A stretch of 64,000 nucleotides of DNA from Gracilibacillus lacisalsi DSM 19029. Lineage in GTDB: Bacteria > Bacillota > Bacilli > Bacillales > Amphibacillaceae. Shown in pieces: positions 18,646-27,398 of this stretch; positions within the stretch are counted from its first letter, which is position 1, and each line of letters begins with the position of its first letter. The notes under the pieces are model-generated. The model ran no database searches, was not told where the DNA came from, and saw only the letters and a list, made by a program, of their open reading frames with translations. The stretch spans positions 1 through 64,000 of the forward strand of contig NZ_KB898666.1 in assembly GCF_000377765.1 (NCBI RefSeq), written 5' to 3'. The translations under genes and the position numbers were made by a program.

Positions 18646-18777
18646 TATTAATTTCTACTCCTTTTTTCACTATATAAATCTCATCTTTATTATCATTTTT
18701 TCGTCGTTATTATCAGTGTATCCAAGTTATACTATCTACATTAAAAAAAGTTGCAAAAAAGTAGGATAAGCTACCCT

Positions 18778-18818
18778 TTTTCAGGTGCTAACACCCTGAT
18801 AGGTTTCACTTTATAAAT
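18778..18818. repeat. fragment of repeat family B
   Basis: GTGCTAACACCCTGATAGG and the following TTTCACTTTA match the end part of the longer repeats at 20800 and 31866. It is in the opposite orientation relative to the neighbouring gene. Confidence 0.5.
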
Positions 18819-18872
18819 GCCGTTATCGTAATAAATCTTGACTTTGACTAAGATACATACGAATAACAATGA

Positions 18873-18948
18873 AAAAAGCCTTCCTCCACATTTGGAAGAG
18901 GCTTATAAATGACCACTCAATGGATTATTACATCATAACACACTCTTC
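18873..18948 (-). ncRNA. candidate small RNA or attenuated leader upstream of cshA
   Basis: On the minus strand a good promoter (TTGAAA at 18978-18983, 17-base spacer, TAGAAT at 18955-18960) and an extended -10 TGTTATGAT lie just upstream of a strong intrinsic terminator. Its stem is AAGCCTCTTCC/GGAGGAAGGCTT followed by TTTT, at 18873-18905. The transcript would be about 75 nt with no reading frame. Since cshA starts 230 bp further on the same strand, it could be a leader with premature termination or a free sRNA. The 18646-19080 gap otherwise holds only the repeat fragment and promoter-like AT-rich sequence. Confidence 0.5.
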
Positions 18949-19080
18949 ATTTTAATTCTATATAATATTTCGTATCGTTTCAAACAATTGCGTTTATACT
19001 GGATAGATATTATTAGGATTTCTTAAAATAATTGTTATACTTAAGAAAAAGATTGATTTTTTAATATTGTAGGTGATGTT

Positions 19081-19986
19081 GTGAATAAGCAATTCATTCC
19101 ATATATAGCGATTATCATCGGTGTAATCTCCGTTTCTACAGCTGCGGTACTTGTAAAATTAGCCGCAGAAGTCCCTTCGGCAGTAACAGCCAATTACCGC
19201 TTGTTATTCGCAGCAATTTTATTGTTACCATATATTCTTTTCAAAAGAAGAGATGAATTAAGAAAATTAGCCAAAAGAGAATGGATACTCACGATTGTTG
19301 CTGGTATTAGCTTAGCGATTCATTATATCGTCTGGTTCGAATCCTTTCAGTATACATCTGTGGCCAGTTCTACTGTAATCGTGACCTTACAACCTATCTT
19401 CGCCTTTATCGGCACCTATCTGTTCTTTCATGAACGTTTTTCTGCCGGTACAGTGATTAGTATGCTGATTGCCATTTTTGGCAGTGTTATTATTGCGTGG
19501 GGGGATTTCCAGATAGCGGGTGAAGCCCTTTATGGAGATTTTCTAGCATTGCTAGGAGCTATGTTTATTACGATTTACTTTTTACTTGGTCAAGGTGTGC
19601 GGACAAAACTTTCCGTGATGAGCTATACGTTCATAGCGTACAGTATCGGAGCATTAACGATTATTGCCTATAACCTCTCTGTCTCGAACCCTTTAACAGG
19701 TTATGAGCCAAATGAATGGGTGATCTTCCTTACTCTAGCCATCGTTCCAACGATTCTAGGACTCAATTTGCTTAACTGGGCACTAAAATGGGTGAGCACA
19801 TCCGTTATTTCAATGGGAATCCTATTTGAACCAATCGGCGCCTCCTTATTAGCCTATATCATACTAAACGAACTGATCACCTGGTCCCAGTGGCTGGGAG
19901 GAACAATTGTCATCTTCGGCCTGCTCCTTTTCATCGCCAGCACCCGAAGAAAACGTAAAATGAAAATCACGATTGAACACAATTAG
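19081..19986 (+). CDS. EamA/DMT family transporter
   Basis: This 301-residue protein has ten hydrophobic helices arranged as two EamA halves (about 5-140 and 150-290), the pattern of drug/metabolite exporters. FEPIGASLLAYIILNE near the end of the second half is typical of the family. The start is GTG behind AGGTGAT. Substrate unknown. It is divergent from the cshA unit and stands alone. Confidence 0.88.
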   Translation: MNKQFIPYIAIIIGVISVSTAAVLVKLAAEVPSAVTANYRLLFAAILLLPYILFKRRDELRKLAKREWILTIVAGISLAIHYIVWFESFQYTSVASSTVIVTLQPIFAFIGTYLFFHERFSAGTVISMLIAIFGSVIIAWGDFQIAGEALYGDFLALLGAMFITIYFLLGQGVRTKLSVMSYTFIAYSIGALTIIAYNLSVSNPLTGYEPNEWVIFLTLAIVPTILGLNLLNWALKWVSTSVISMGILFEPIGASLLAYIILNELITWSQWLGGTIVIFGLLLFIASTRRKRKMKITIEHN

Positions 19987-20014
19987 ACAGAGGTGACCTA
20001 GCCTCTGTCTTTTG
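19985..20014 (+). terminator. terminator after the EamA transporter
   Basis: GACAGAGG/CCTCTGTC followed by TTTTG overlaps the stop codon region. Confidence 0.85.
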
Positions 20015-20084
20015 TTCTCGAAAACACTTTTTCTTATTTTCACTTTACTTTGTCTTCGAGAGCACGCGCTCGTTAACCGCAGTC

Positions 20085-20780
20085 TTACTTTAACAAAAAT
20101 TGATAGACAGCATTAATGACGACATCTTTATCCTCACCCAGACAAATTAGATGCTTTGAATCATGGAAATAAATAATCTCCGCATCAACTGGTATTTCTT
20201 TGTCCAGATAATGTACTGTTTTGTATGGCACCATTCCATCCTGCATTCCTTGTGCAATAAAAACTGGACAGTGAATCTCTTTCAAGTATGGTTTGGTAAA
20301 TTTCATACATTTCAAAAACTCTCGAATTGCCCTTATCGGAACAGATCCATATTTTGTTCGGTAGTGATTATACAAGGCATCCTCTTCCAACTTTCGCCTC
20401 ACTGCTTTTTGAGCAAAATTCATTAAATCAACACTTATCCGTGGAATACTAATATATCTTCTTGATGTAGATAGCAAGACTAACTTCTTACACGTATACT
20501 TTGCTGCTAAGTAAGCTGCTATCATTCCTCCCATCGAAAAACCTATCAAATAAATGTCATCATGATCTTCCTTCAATTCCAAATAGGCTCGTTCTGCTTC
20601 ATGTATCCAATCTTTATAGGATACCTGTAAAAGATCTAAATCCCTTCCCTCACCTAAGCCATGTCCAGGTAAATTGGGTGTTACTACATGCCAATCTGTA
20701 TGTTTCTCTATGTAAAAAGCAAGTGGTTCTACTTCATATGGACCACCCGTAAACCCATGAATAATAAGACATGCAGTCAT
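20085..20780 (-). CDS. Alpha/beta hydrolase, carboxylesterase-like
   Basis: This 231-residue protein has HGFTGGPYE (oxyanion hole), the nucleophile elbow GFSMGG and a C-terminal catalytic D (QGMQDGMV) and H (DSKHLI). It resembles Est30-type carboxylesterases of Geobacillus and YvaK of B. subtilis. The start at 20780 follows GGGGAGG. It is probably cytosolic. A family B repeat lies immediately upstream. Confidence 0.88.
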   Translation of the reverse strand: MTACLIIHGFTGGPYEVEPLAFYIEKHTDWHVVTPNLPGHGLGEGRDLDLLQVSYKDWIHEAERAYLELKEDHDDIYLIGFSMGGMIAAYLAAKYTCKKLVLLSTSRRYISIPRISVDLMNFAQKAVRRKLEEDALYNHYRTKYGSVPIRAIREFLKCMKFTKPYLKEIHCPVFIAQGMQDGMVPYKTVHYLDKEIPVDAEIIYFHDSKHLICLGEDKDVVINAVYQFLLK

Positions 20781-20799
20781 TAGTTGTCTACCTCCCCAA

Positions 20800-20925
20800 A
20801 GACGAATTCCCACTGACCATTAACGAAACTGATCTGGATGTTAGCGTCTGTTAGCTCCCACTCAGTTACTTGAGGCAAGAGAACTTACAGACGTTTAGCA
20901 CCGTGATAAAATAGCTATCACAACA
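20800..20925 (-). repeat. repeat family B, copy 1
   Basis: In reverse complement it reads CACGGTGCTAAACGTCTGTAA, then GAGTGGGAGCTAACAGACGC, then ATCCAGATCAGTTTCGTTA and CAGTGGGAATTC. The same blocks in the same order occur at 31866-31996. GACGTTTAG and its complement can form internal stems. It ends just before the ribosome site of the esterase gene. Confidence 0.7.
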
Positions 20926-20961
20926 GAAATCCTTGCCATAATCGACAAGGATCATTTTACA

Positions 20962-21300
20962 TTATTTCTGAAAGGATTTTAAAATATTACCGAAATTTTT
21001 GAATAAAGGTGATACCTGTTGATAAGTGTTCGCCACTTGATTCACGGTATTAAACACTTTATCCAAATCCATTTCACCATTTTTATTTTGAAAATACTGC
21101 AGCATCGGATTATTTGGCTTTCCGAAAAAGGAAGGCGAAGGAGTGTCGAACCCATCATATGGATTTGGTACCATCGGCTTTTGATAATATTGAAATGGTG
21201 TCATCGGCATTGGTGATGTATATGTTGGCGGCTGATAAGGATGCATCCCCTGCTGATAAGGGTTTTGATAATTAGAAAAGCCACTATATCTGTAATCCAT
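20962..21300 (-). CDS. YppG-like protein, probable spore-associated
   Basis: This 112-residue protein has a proline/tyrosine-rich N-terminal half (MDYRYSGFSNYQNPYQQG onward) and a C-terminal segment typical of the YppG family (LDKVFNTVNQVANTYQQVSP, NFGNILKSF). YppG is a sporulation-associated protein of Bacillus. GGAGGGGAGAAA precedes the ATG. A small hairpin GCTAAT/ATTAGC lies just upstream of that ribosome site. Confidence 0.75.
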   Translation of the reverse strand: MDYRYSGFSNYQNPYQQGMHPYQPPTYTSPMPMTPFQYYQKPMVPNPYDGFDTPSPSFFGKPNNPMLQYFQNKNGEMDLDKVFNTVNQVANTYQQVSPLFKNFGNILKSFQK

Positions 21301-21363
21301 TTTCTCCCCTCCATCTGCTAATTTAGTATTAGCTTATGCAGATAAAGGGAAATTGGTTCGCTA

Positions 21364-21600
21364 CTAGCTAAGTAATTGCTTTAACTTACTTTCCTGAAAA
21401 CCGATAATTCGATAATCATTATCAATAATAATCGTAGGAGTGATATAAATGTTCTCTTGCTGTAATTGCCGTAAATTCTCTTTATTTACTGTTGTATTTT
21501 TTATCTGAAATGGAATATTCCGTTGTGTTAAGTACTGTACAAGTTGATCACATTCTGTACAATTATCACTGACGTATACGTCTATCTGTTGTTCCTTCAT
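21364..21600 (-). CDS. Glutaredoxin/thioredoxin-like small redox protein
   Basis: This 78-residue protein has the redox motif CTEC (DNCTECDQLVQYL) near residue 14 and the cis-proline segment ITPTIII about residue 54. It has the NrdH/glutaredoxin fold length. TAAGGGGG precedes the ATG. It stands between the MarR regulator and the YppG-like gene on the same strand. Partner unknown. Confidence 0.85.
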   Translation of the reverse strand: MKEQQIDVYVSDNCTECDQLVQYLTQRNIPFQIKNTTVNKENLRQLQQENIYITPTIIIDNDYRIIGFQESKLKQLLS

Positions 21601-21675
21601 GTAGGTAACCCCCTTAACTATAACCTCCTATAGTAATAATTACCCACTACAAACAACATATAAACTTATCATTTT

Positions 21676-22149
21676 CTATTGTTTTTCAGAAAAATGATCT
21701 GCATACATTCCCAGCTTCTTCAACAGTCTAATCGCTTCTACTTTCTCCTCTTCATCTAATCCAGCGGTTATTACTTCAATTTGTTTCCAATGTTCTGGAA
21801 ATATATCATTAAGCAACTGTTGCCCCTTTTCTGTAATAGATGCATAGGTAATTCTCCGGTCACTAGGACATGGTGTTCGCTTGACTAACCCTTTTTTCTC
21901 TAATTTATCTACCACGTATGTAATACTTCCACTAGCTAATAAAATCTTATCTCCTATTTTTTGTAACGGTTGTTCTCCCTGATGATATAGTAGTTCTAAT
22001 ACACCAAAATCAGTTGTATTTAAGCCGTGGCTTCTAATATCTTTCGCAACTTGATCGGCAACTGCTCGATAAGCCTTCGACAACACAACAAATAATTTCA
22101 GGGAAGGGTCTTGCTTCTTTTTTAAATATTCGTTTCTCTTTTGATCCAT
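21676..22149 (-). CDS. MarR family transcriptional regulator (MhqR-like)
   Basis: This 157-residue winged-helix protein has the segments GLNTTDFGVLELLYHQGE, GDKILLASGSITYVVDKLE and the wing PSDRRITYA. The overall sequence is reminiscent of MhqR-type quinone-responsive repressors, though I cannot confirm orthology. The start at 22149 uses AGAGG 9 bases upstream. It has its own promoter inside the 3' end of the preceding permease gene, with a palindrome that could be its operator. Confidence 0.85.
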   Translation of the reverse strand: MDQKRNEYLKKKQDPSLKLFVVLSKAYRAVADQVAKDIRSHGLNTTDFGVLELLYHQGEQPLQKIGDKILLASGSITYVVDKLEKKGLVKRTPCPSDRRITYASITEKGQQLLNDIFPEHWKQIEVITAGLDEEEKVEAIRLLKKLGMYADHFSEKQ

Positions 22150-22186
22150 CCCTCTCATCCTCTCTCATTATCTATATATGAATGGT

Positions 22187-22215
22187 ATTATAGGCAAACA
22201 ACTAGAACTAGTCAA
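22187..22215 (-). promoter_or_regulatory. promoter and possible operator of the marR gene
   Basis: On the minus strand TTGACT, 17 bases, TATAAT form a near-consensus sigma-A promoter. The spacer contains the perfect inverted repeat ACTAG-TT-CTAGT (22201-22212), well placed for autoregulation by the MarR protein. The -35 element overlaps the 3' end of the upstream permease gene. Confidence 0.65.
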
Positions 22216-23629
22216 TTTTTAATGGGAAATAATGTTTCTTCACTATCCAGTATACTAAGATTATTAATAAATAACTAATCGTAACAGGATATAATACACT
22301 AAACGCTATTGTCACATAAGTGAATATTTCCAGCACTTGATCAACAAAAGATGGGCTATACCATTTTTTATTTAATGCTTTTACTTTTCTCTCTATCTCA
22401 CAATCTAACAAAAAGAATAGTGCTATAAAAGCATATAAAAGCTGAGCTATTAACCACCAACTCCATGTATTCATAAGTAAGACAACCACTGAAACAATCA
22501 CCATCACTAAGATACTTAGTAAAGATGATATTTGCCAAAAAGCAGTTGTTATTACTGCGATATTCCAAGGAATACTGTGAAGTAATTTGTCTTTAAAAAT
22601 CGCATTGAAAAAACTTGCTATAACCTTAACGAAAATAAACAACGACAATATAATGGCAATCCCTTGTAATAGTGGGCCTCCTCTTAAGGAAAGCAAAATC
22701 ATCATTATTAATATCGAAAACAGCATCGTATAGATAATACTGATTTCCTGATTGATACTTCGCCTCCATAATTTTCGCATTAGTTTAGCCGGCTGCTGAT
22801 TAGGAAAAGGAAGTTTTGCCTTTTTGGATGTGAAAAGTGTTTTCAAGAAATAATTTCTTCGTTGTTGCTTTACTTGATCCATTCTACTCATTTGTTTAAC
22901 AAAAAACATGTTCCATTCTTTGTCATCACTTTTCTCAATCACTTTCATCCAATTGACTTTTGTCAACCGACGTGGCCATATCCATACGTTAAGGGCAAAT
23001 AGAAAGATGATAAGCATCCAGACAGATTCCGCGTTTAACTCTAATAATACAAAAGTCAACCGAATTACACCAATAACCAAAACAGCCAACAGATAGAGTC
23101 CGATTTTTTTAAAACCTTCTATCTGAAAAAAGTACCATTGAGGTATGACGGTTAATAACAATACTATTAAAATAGCAGCATACCATTTTACGAGAACTAA
23201 TGTAGAAAAAGGCGTAATCAGCACGAGTAGCAACAACATTAATGTTAAGGCAACGAACCGTTTTCTAATCACGGTCCATAAAGCATATAACCATATATTT
23301 TTTATCGAAAAAGGAAGCGACGTCAACTTCCATTCTGCACTTGTAATCAGCAGTGATGGATGATGAAAGGAAAGCACAACCGCGCTGAATATCAAGCCCA
23401 GTACTATTAGCGGAAAAAATAATTCGATATTTGCCTGATAGTTCATAAAGACAGCTTCCATGCTTTTGAAGGTATCATATGCAATAAATAAAAACATGAT
23501 CGCAAATAAACCAGTATAGATTGTTGTTGTCCAATCAAATGCCACACCAAAGGCTAATTTGTATAATTTTTGCTTTTTACGTCGGCGACTCTTTTTAAGA
23601 AATCGCATCATTTGAACGGTAGCTTTCAT
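22208..23629 (-). CDS. EcsB-family ABC transporter permease
   Basis: This 473-residue very hydrophobic protein has a basic cytosolic N-terminus (RFLKKSRRRKKQKLYKL) and roughly ten or more membrane helices with a charged cytosolic loop near 225-290. It fits the EcsB/YthQ permease family. The gene overlaps the ATPase gene by 4 bp (ATGA), so the two form one transporter. EcsB has been linked to secretion and intramembrane protease control; the paralogue here cannot be assigned further. Confidence 0.8.
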   Translation of the reverse strand: MKATVQMMRFLKKSRRRKKQKLYKLAFGVAFDWTTTIYTGLFAIMFLFIAYDTFKSMEAVFMNYQANIELFFPLIVLGLIFSAVVLSFHHPSLLITSAEWKLTSLPFSIKNIWLYALWTVIRKRFVALTLMLLLLVLITPFSTLVLVKWYAAILIVLLLTVIPQWYFFQIEGFKKIGLYLLAVLVIGVIRLTFVLLELNAESVWMLIIFLFALNVWIWPRRLTKVNWMKVIEKSDDKEWNMFFVKQMSRMDQVKQQRRNYFLKTLFTSKKAKLPFPNQQPAKLMRKLWRRSINQEISIIYTMLFSILIMMILLSLRGGPLLQGIAIILSLFIFVKVIASFFNAIFKDKLLHSIPWNIAVITTAFWQISSLLSILVMVIVSVVVLLMNTWSWWLIAQLLYAFIALFFLLDCEIERKVKALNKKWYSPSFVDQVLEIFTYVTIAFSVLYPVTISYLLIILVYWIVKKHYFPLKID

Positions 23630-24312
23630 TCTTTCCCTCTCCTTGATAGTGAGTGAAAATCTTCCATCAAGCCATGTTCTGCTACACGTCCTTGATGCAG
23701 CATAATGTATGTATCTGCTAACTCTTCCATTCTCTCTAATTGATGGGAGGTAAGTAGAATGCTTGTACCATTTTCCGCCTTTTTCTTCAACATTTCTTGC
23801 AGGTCATGAGCTGCATGTATATCTAGACCCATGAAAGGTTCGTCAATTAATAATAATGGAACGTCTGGTAATAATGCGCAGATGGTTTGCACTTTTTGAC
23901 GCATACCTTTCGAAAGTGATTCGGGGTATTCATTTAGTTTATCTGCTATTTCAAATTGCGCTGAAAGTTGTTGTGCACGTCTTGTAAATGTTTTTTCATC
24001 AAGCTGATAGCTTTGACCATATAGTTGAAAATGTTGCATCGTTGTAAGTTCCGGTAATAAAAATGGCTCTTCTGGGATATAAGCAAGTTGTTTTTTGAAG
24101 GTGATAAATGATTGGTCTTGATCCACTTGATTCAAAATAATAGTGCCTTCTTTTTTGTCTTGCCACCCCATGATTGTTTTCATAACGGTTGATTTCCCTG
24201 CCCCATTATGACCGATTAAACCTACAATGCTTCCTTTTTCGACAGAAAATCCTACGTCTTCAAGGATCATTTCTTTCCCAATTTCGACTTTTAGCTGCTT
24301 CACTTCTAACAC
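23626..24312 (-). CDS. EcsA-family ABC transporter ATP-binding protein
   Basis: This 228-residue ATPase has Walker A GHNGAGKST, signature SLSKGMRQKV (SKGMR rather than SGGQ), Walker B LLLIDEPFMGLD and the H-loop LTSHQ. The SKGMRQK signature is usual in the EcsA/YthP group. The start is GTG after GGGGGG. It is the first gene of the EcsAB-like pair. Confidence 0.88.
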   Translation of the reverse strand: MLEVKQLKVEIGKEMILEDVGFSVEKGSIVGLIGHNGAGKSTVMKTIMGWQDKKEGTIILNQVDQDQSFITFKKQLAYIPEEPFLLPELTTMQHFQLYGQSYQLDEKTFTRRAQQLSAQFEIADKLNEYPESLSKGMRQKVQTICALLPDVPLLLIDEPFMGLDIHAAHDLQEMLKKKAENGTSILLTSHQLERMEELADTYIMLHQGRVAEHGLMEDFHSLSRRGKE

Positions 24313-24439
24313 ATAAACGCCCCCCTTCTCCTATATACGAAAAATGTTGTCAAAAGGTTTCCGAACTTGTCATTTTATACAAATAAACCAAAATAAAAAT
24401 AGTGCTGCTCTTCTTATCAGAATCGTAATAGATAAAAAC

Positions 24440-24930
24440 TGCTGTGAATTGTGAAAATTTGTCTTGGTGTAACTTTCTTCTATTCTGACTAAAGATGAGT
24501 GCTTTAAAACGCTCCGACAGAATACCGCGCTTTACGTGGGCGGTTTTTAGCCAACTTTACAAAGAAAACCACTTTGCAAAGTGAATCTTCAGCTCTCGTG
24601 AGTCCCACAGGAGTCTCGATATTCTTCCTGCGCTAATTTTAGTGTTCTGATTATAGTAAGAACAGAACCTAAGGAACTCTATTCTTTGGATTTCTTGTCT
24701 TTTTATCAGAATACTACTCTAAGCTGCGGAAAAAATGCGAGACTCCTGTGGGAAAGGAACAGTCTGAAGGCCCCGCAGACAAGCGAATTTTGCTTGTTGA
24801 GGAGACTGAAGCGTTCCCCACGGAAAGCGAGTATTTTTTCCGCAGCGGCGACTTAGCACTTAACTAGAATCGAACGGAGGAGAGTAAAACCATGCACGTT
24901 ACTCCCCAGTTTATGGACTATATTACGATA
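24440..24930. repeat. inverted-pair intergenic repeat, copy A2
   Basis: It has the same plan as A1. The left arm runs about 24500-24640 and the right arm about 24725-24860, facing each other. Shared blocks include GCTCCGACAGAATACCGCGC, CACAGGAGTCTCG and, inverted, GAGACTCCTGTGGG and CCCACGGAAAGCGAGTA. The flanks AATTGTGAAAATTTGT (left) and CAGTTTATGGA (right) also match A1, which helps set the element ends. It fills the gap between the EcsA-like gene and the thioredoxin unit. Confidence 0.8.
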
Positions 24931-24934
24931 TATA

Positions 24935-24963
24935 AAAAGAGACAGTGCTGAGACTGTCTCTTA
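24935..24963 (-). terminator. terminator after the thioredoxin-like gene
   Basis: In the minus orientation GAGACAGTCTC/... pairs as AGAGACAGTC/GACTGTCTCT followed by TTTTTAT. It overlaps the stop codon. Confidence 0.8.
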
Positions 24964-25281
24964 GGCTAACTCTTCTTGTAAGAACTCTAATACATCGTCT
25001 GGTGTTTTGGTGTAGGCACTGTGGCGATGTGCTAGTTTTTCTCCGTTTTGAAAAATAAGTAAGCTTGGGATACCCATTACTTCATACTTTTCAGCCAATC
25101 CTTGTACTTCATCACTATTTATTTCATACCAATCATAGTTATTGTACTGTTCTAAAATATCTCCAATAAACATATCCATACGCTTACAGTCAGGACACCA
25201 GTCCGCATAAAATTTAATAATAACTGGATCTTCTGAAGCGATAATTTCATTAAACTGTTCTTCTGTTTTAATAGCTTCCAT
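24961..25281 (-). CDS. Thioredoxin-like protein (WCPDC motif)
   Basis: This 106-residue thioredoxin fold has the active site ADWCPDCKRMD near residue 33 and the cis-proline MGIPSLLIF. The WCPDC motif and size resemble B. subtilis YtpP. The start at 25281 follows AAAAGGAG. It lies 73 bp after the DUF368 gene on the same strand. The cellular partner is unknown. Confidence 0.87.
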   Translation of the reverse strand: MEAIKTEEQFNEIIASEDPVIIKFYADWCPDCKRMDMFIGDILEQYNNYDWYEINSDEVQGLAEKYEVMGIPSLLIFQNGEKLAHRHSAYTKTPDDVLEFLQEELA

Positions 25282-25354
25282 TATGCATTCTCCTTTTTCA
25301 AGTGGTACTTTAGTAAAACCTAGCATGAACAAGGTTTGAAAGCAACTATTCTGT

Positions 25355-26167
25355 TTAGCGATATTCGACTCTGCCTAATAAATAAGCAAAAAGTAAGCCA
25401 CCTGCAAAAGTAACGATACACATAACTGTTGCTCCAACGCTAGCTGGCCATCCTGGGAAAATAACAAATACAGATCCAATCACCATACCAATCACAAAAG
25501 CGTAAGTAGCAATCGGAAATGACGCTAAAAAGTAATGAATGACTTTACTCATCAGTACAATTCCTAATAAAATTCCGACACCGACTGTAAAAATAACAAC
25601 GATATCTAGATTTTTTATCGCACTGATAATCGTTGTATAGGAGCCGATTACGTATAAAAGAAAGGAACCACTTATCCCTGGTAAGATCATAGCCGCGCTC
25701 GCTATAAATCCCGAACCAAACAACCAAATATAAGTAGAAGGTTCAAAGTGGGTAACTACCTCTGGCTCGCCTGTTTGAAAAAAAGCCATAGAACCAACGA
25801 TACAAGCACCAACGAATACCAAAAAAATATGGTTTCCTTTAAAGTTTTTTTTGGCATTCGATTTTTGAAACAAAAAGGGTAATACACCTATGATTAACCC
25901 TAAAAAGGCAAATTGCGTTTGTTTGGGATAGTGTTCAAACAACCACTCAATTAATCCAGCCAATAAAAAAACAGCTGTCAAGATACCTATACCGAGTGGG
26001 ATTAAAAACATAAGGTGTTTCTTGAATTCTTTACTAAAAAATCCATTCACTGCTTCGATTAATCGGTCATAAATACCTAATACAACAGCAATTGTACCAC
26101 CACTAACACCTGGAACAACATCACTTGCTCCCATTAACATACCACGATAAATATTTCGCCATTCCAT
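25355..26167 (-). CDS. popT: DUF368 undecaprenyl-phosphate translocase (PopT-like)
   Basis: This 270-residue membrane protein has about eight to ten hydrophobic segments and the duplicated family motif: MGASDVVPGVSGGTIAVVLG at the N-terminus and MILPGISGSFLLYVIG near residue 165. DUF368 proteins were recently shown to recycle undecaprenyl phosphate across the membrane (PopT), supporting wall synthesis especially at alkaline pH. It is 12 bp downstream of the CapA-like gene and probably cotranscribed with it. Confidence 0.85.
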   Translation of the reverse strand: MEWRNIYRGMLMGASDVVPGVSGGTIAVVLGIYDRLIEAVNGFFSKEFKKHLMFLIPLGIGILTAVFLLAGLIEWLFEHYPKQTQFAFLGLIIGVLPFLFQKSNAKKNFKGNHIFLVFVGACIVGSMAFFQTGEPEVVTHFEPSTYIWLFGSGFIASAAMILPGISGSFLLYVIGSYTTIISAIKNLDIVVIFTVGVGILLGIVLMSKVIHYFLASFPIATYAFVIGMVIGSVFVIFPGWPASVGATVMCIVTFAGGLLFAYLLGRVEYR

Positions 26168-26179
26168 TCCTCATTCTCC

Positions 26180-27325
26180 TTATTCTATAAACTCAAGATT
26201 CTCTATATATTGTGAGAGATGCTCTTTTATCTCTGATAAATGATCTGATGCATCAGGTAATTGTTGGTCTGAGACATCCTTTAACGGTAATACTTGCAAA
26301 TCTGTGATCGTATCATCAATAAGGTCAAACTGAACAAAAGTCGGTAAAAAAGACGGAGAATGCACCTTTACATTTGATCCATCTTTTGAAATGGAAAATT
26401 GGAAAAGCCCACCGATCTTCCTGTATAGCTCGTATTGACCTGAAAGGAAATTTCCTAATGAATAAGCGACCAACGTTTTGTTACCTTCTTTACCTTCTAA
26501 CCAATCGATCGGCTGCAGGACATGTGGATGATGACCAATCACGACATCGACACCAAGATCAGCAGCAAATTGCGCTAGATCCTTTTGTTCCTGATTTGGC
26601 AGACGCTGATATTCTTGGCCAAAATGATAACTCACGATCGTAACATCCGCTAACTTCTCAGCTTCGGAAACATCTTTTTTTATTTGCTCACGATCTATTA
26701 AATTTACTAAATATTCCTTCCCATCTGGAATCGGTATGCCATTCGTACCGTATGTATAACTTAAGAAAGCTACCGAAATACCTTCTTCTGTTTCTAAAAC
26801 TCGTATTGTTTGTTGGTCTTCCTCAGTTTTGAAGCTTCCGGTATAAGGCATATCAATCTCCTCGTAATATGCAATCGCATTACGAATCGCTTCTTCCCCT
26901 CTATCTAGCGTATGATTATTGGCCATCGTTACGATATCAACACCGGCTTCTTGCAAATCATCTCCTAAATCAAAAGGGCTGTTAAATTGTGGATAGTCGG
27001 ATAAGCCAATTTCTTCTCCACCCATAATTGTTTCCTGGTTAGCCATTGTAATGTCCGGTGTCTTTAAAAAGTCCTGTACAGGTTTGATCATCGACAGAAA
27101 ATCATATTTTTCACCATTCCACGCATCATTATAAACTCGTTCATGAATTAGCAAATCTCCAATCGCAACGATATCTATTTCATTTGTAGCAAAACGGATA
27201 TCGGATTCTTTGAAAGATCTTTCTTTTTTATCCATATGGTGAAAGTGTCCCTGATATTCTTGGTGTCCTGTACAACCTGTAACCAATAATAGCAACAGCA
27301 AACAAATGGTACTAGCATGCTTCAT
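26180..27325 (-). CDS. CapA family lipoprotein (metallophosphatase-like)
   Basis: This 381-residue protein has a lipoprotein signal with lipobox VTGC. The CapA/PgsA domain shows IVAIGDLLIHERVY, NQETIMGG, ANNHTLDRG, YHFGQEY and GHHPHVLQPI, in that order, the metal-ligand motifs of the family. In capsule operons CapA takes part in poly-gamma-glutamate export, but capB and capC homologues are absent from this window. It forms an operon with popT and perhaps the thioredoxin gene. Confidence 0.88.
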   Translation of the reverse strand: MKHASTICLLLLLLVTGCTGHQEYQGHFHHMDKKERSFKESDIRFATNEIDIVAIGDLLIHERVYNDAWNGEKYDFLSMIKPVQDFLKTPDITMANQETIMGGEEIGLSDYPQFNSPFDLGDDLQEAGVDIVTMANNHTLDRGEEAIRNAIAYYEEIDMPYTGSFKTEEDQQTIRVLETEEGISVAFLSYTYGTNGIPIPDGKEYLVNLIDREQIKKDVSEAEKLADVTIVSYHFGQEYQRLPNQEQKDLAQFAADLGVDVVIGHHPHVLQPIDWLEGKEGNKTLVAYSLGNFLSGQYELYRKIGGLFQFSISKDGSNVKVHSPSFLPTFVQFDLIDDTITDLQVLPLKDVSDQQLPDASDHLSEIKEHLSQYIENLEFIE

Positions 27326-27398
27326 ACGAAAACTCCTTCAAGAAGACTCACCTTATTTTAACATAAAAAAATAATATTGATTGCCAAAAAAATGAAGT

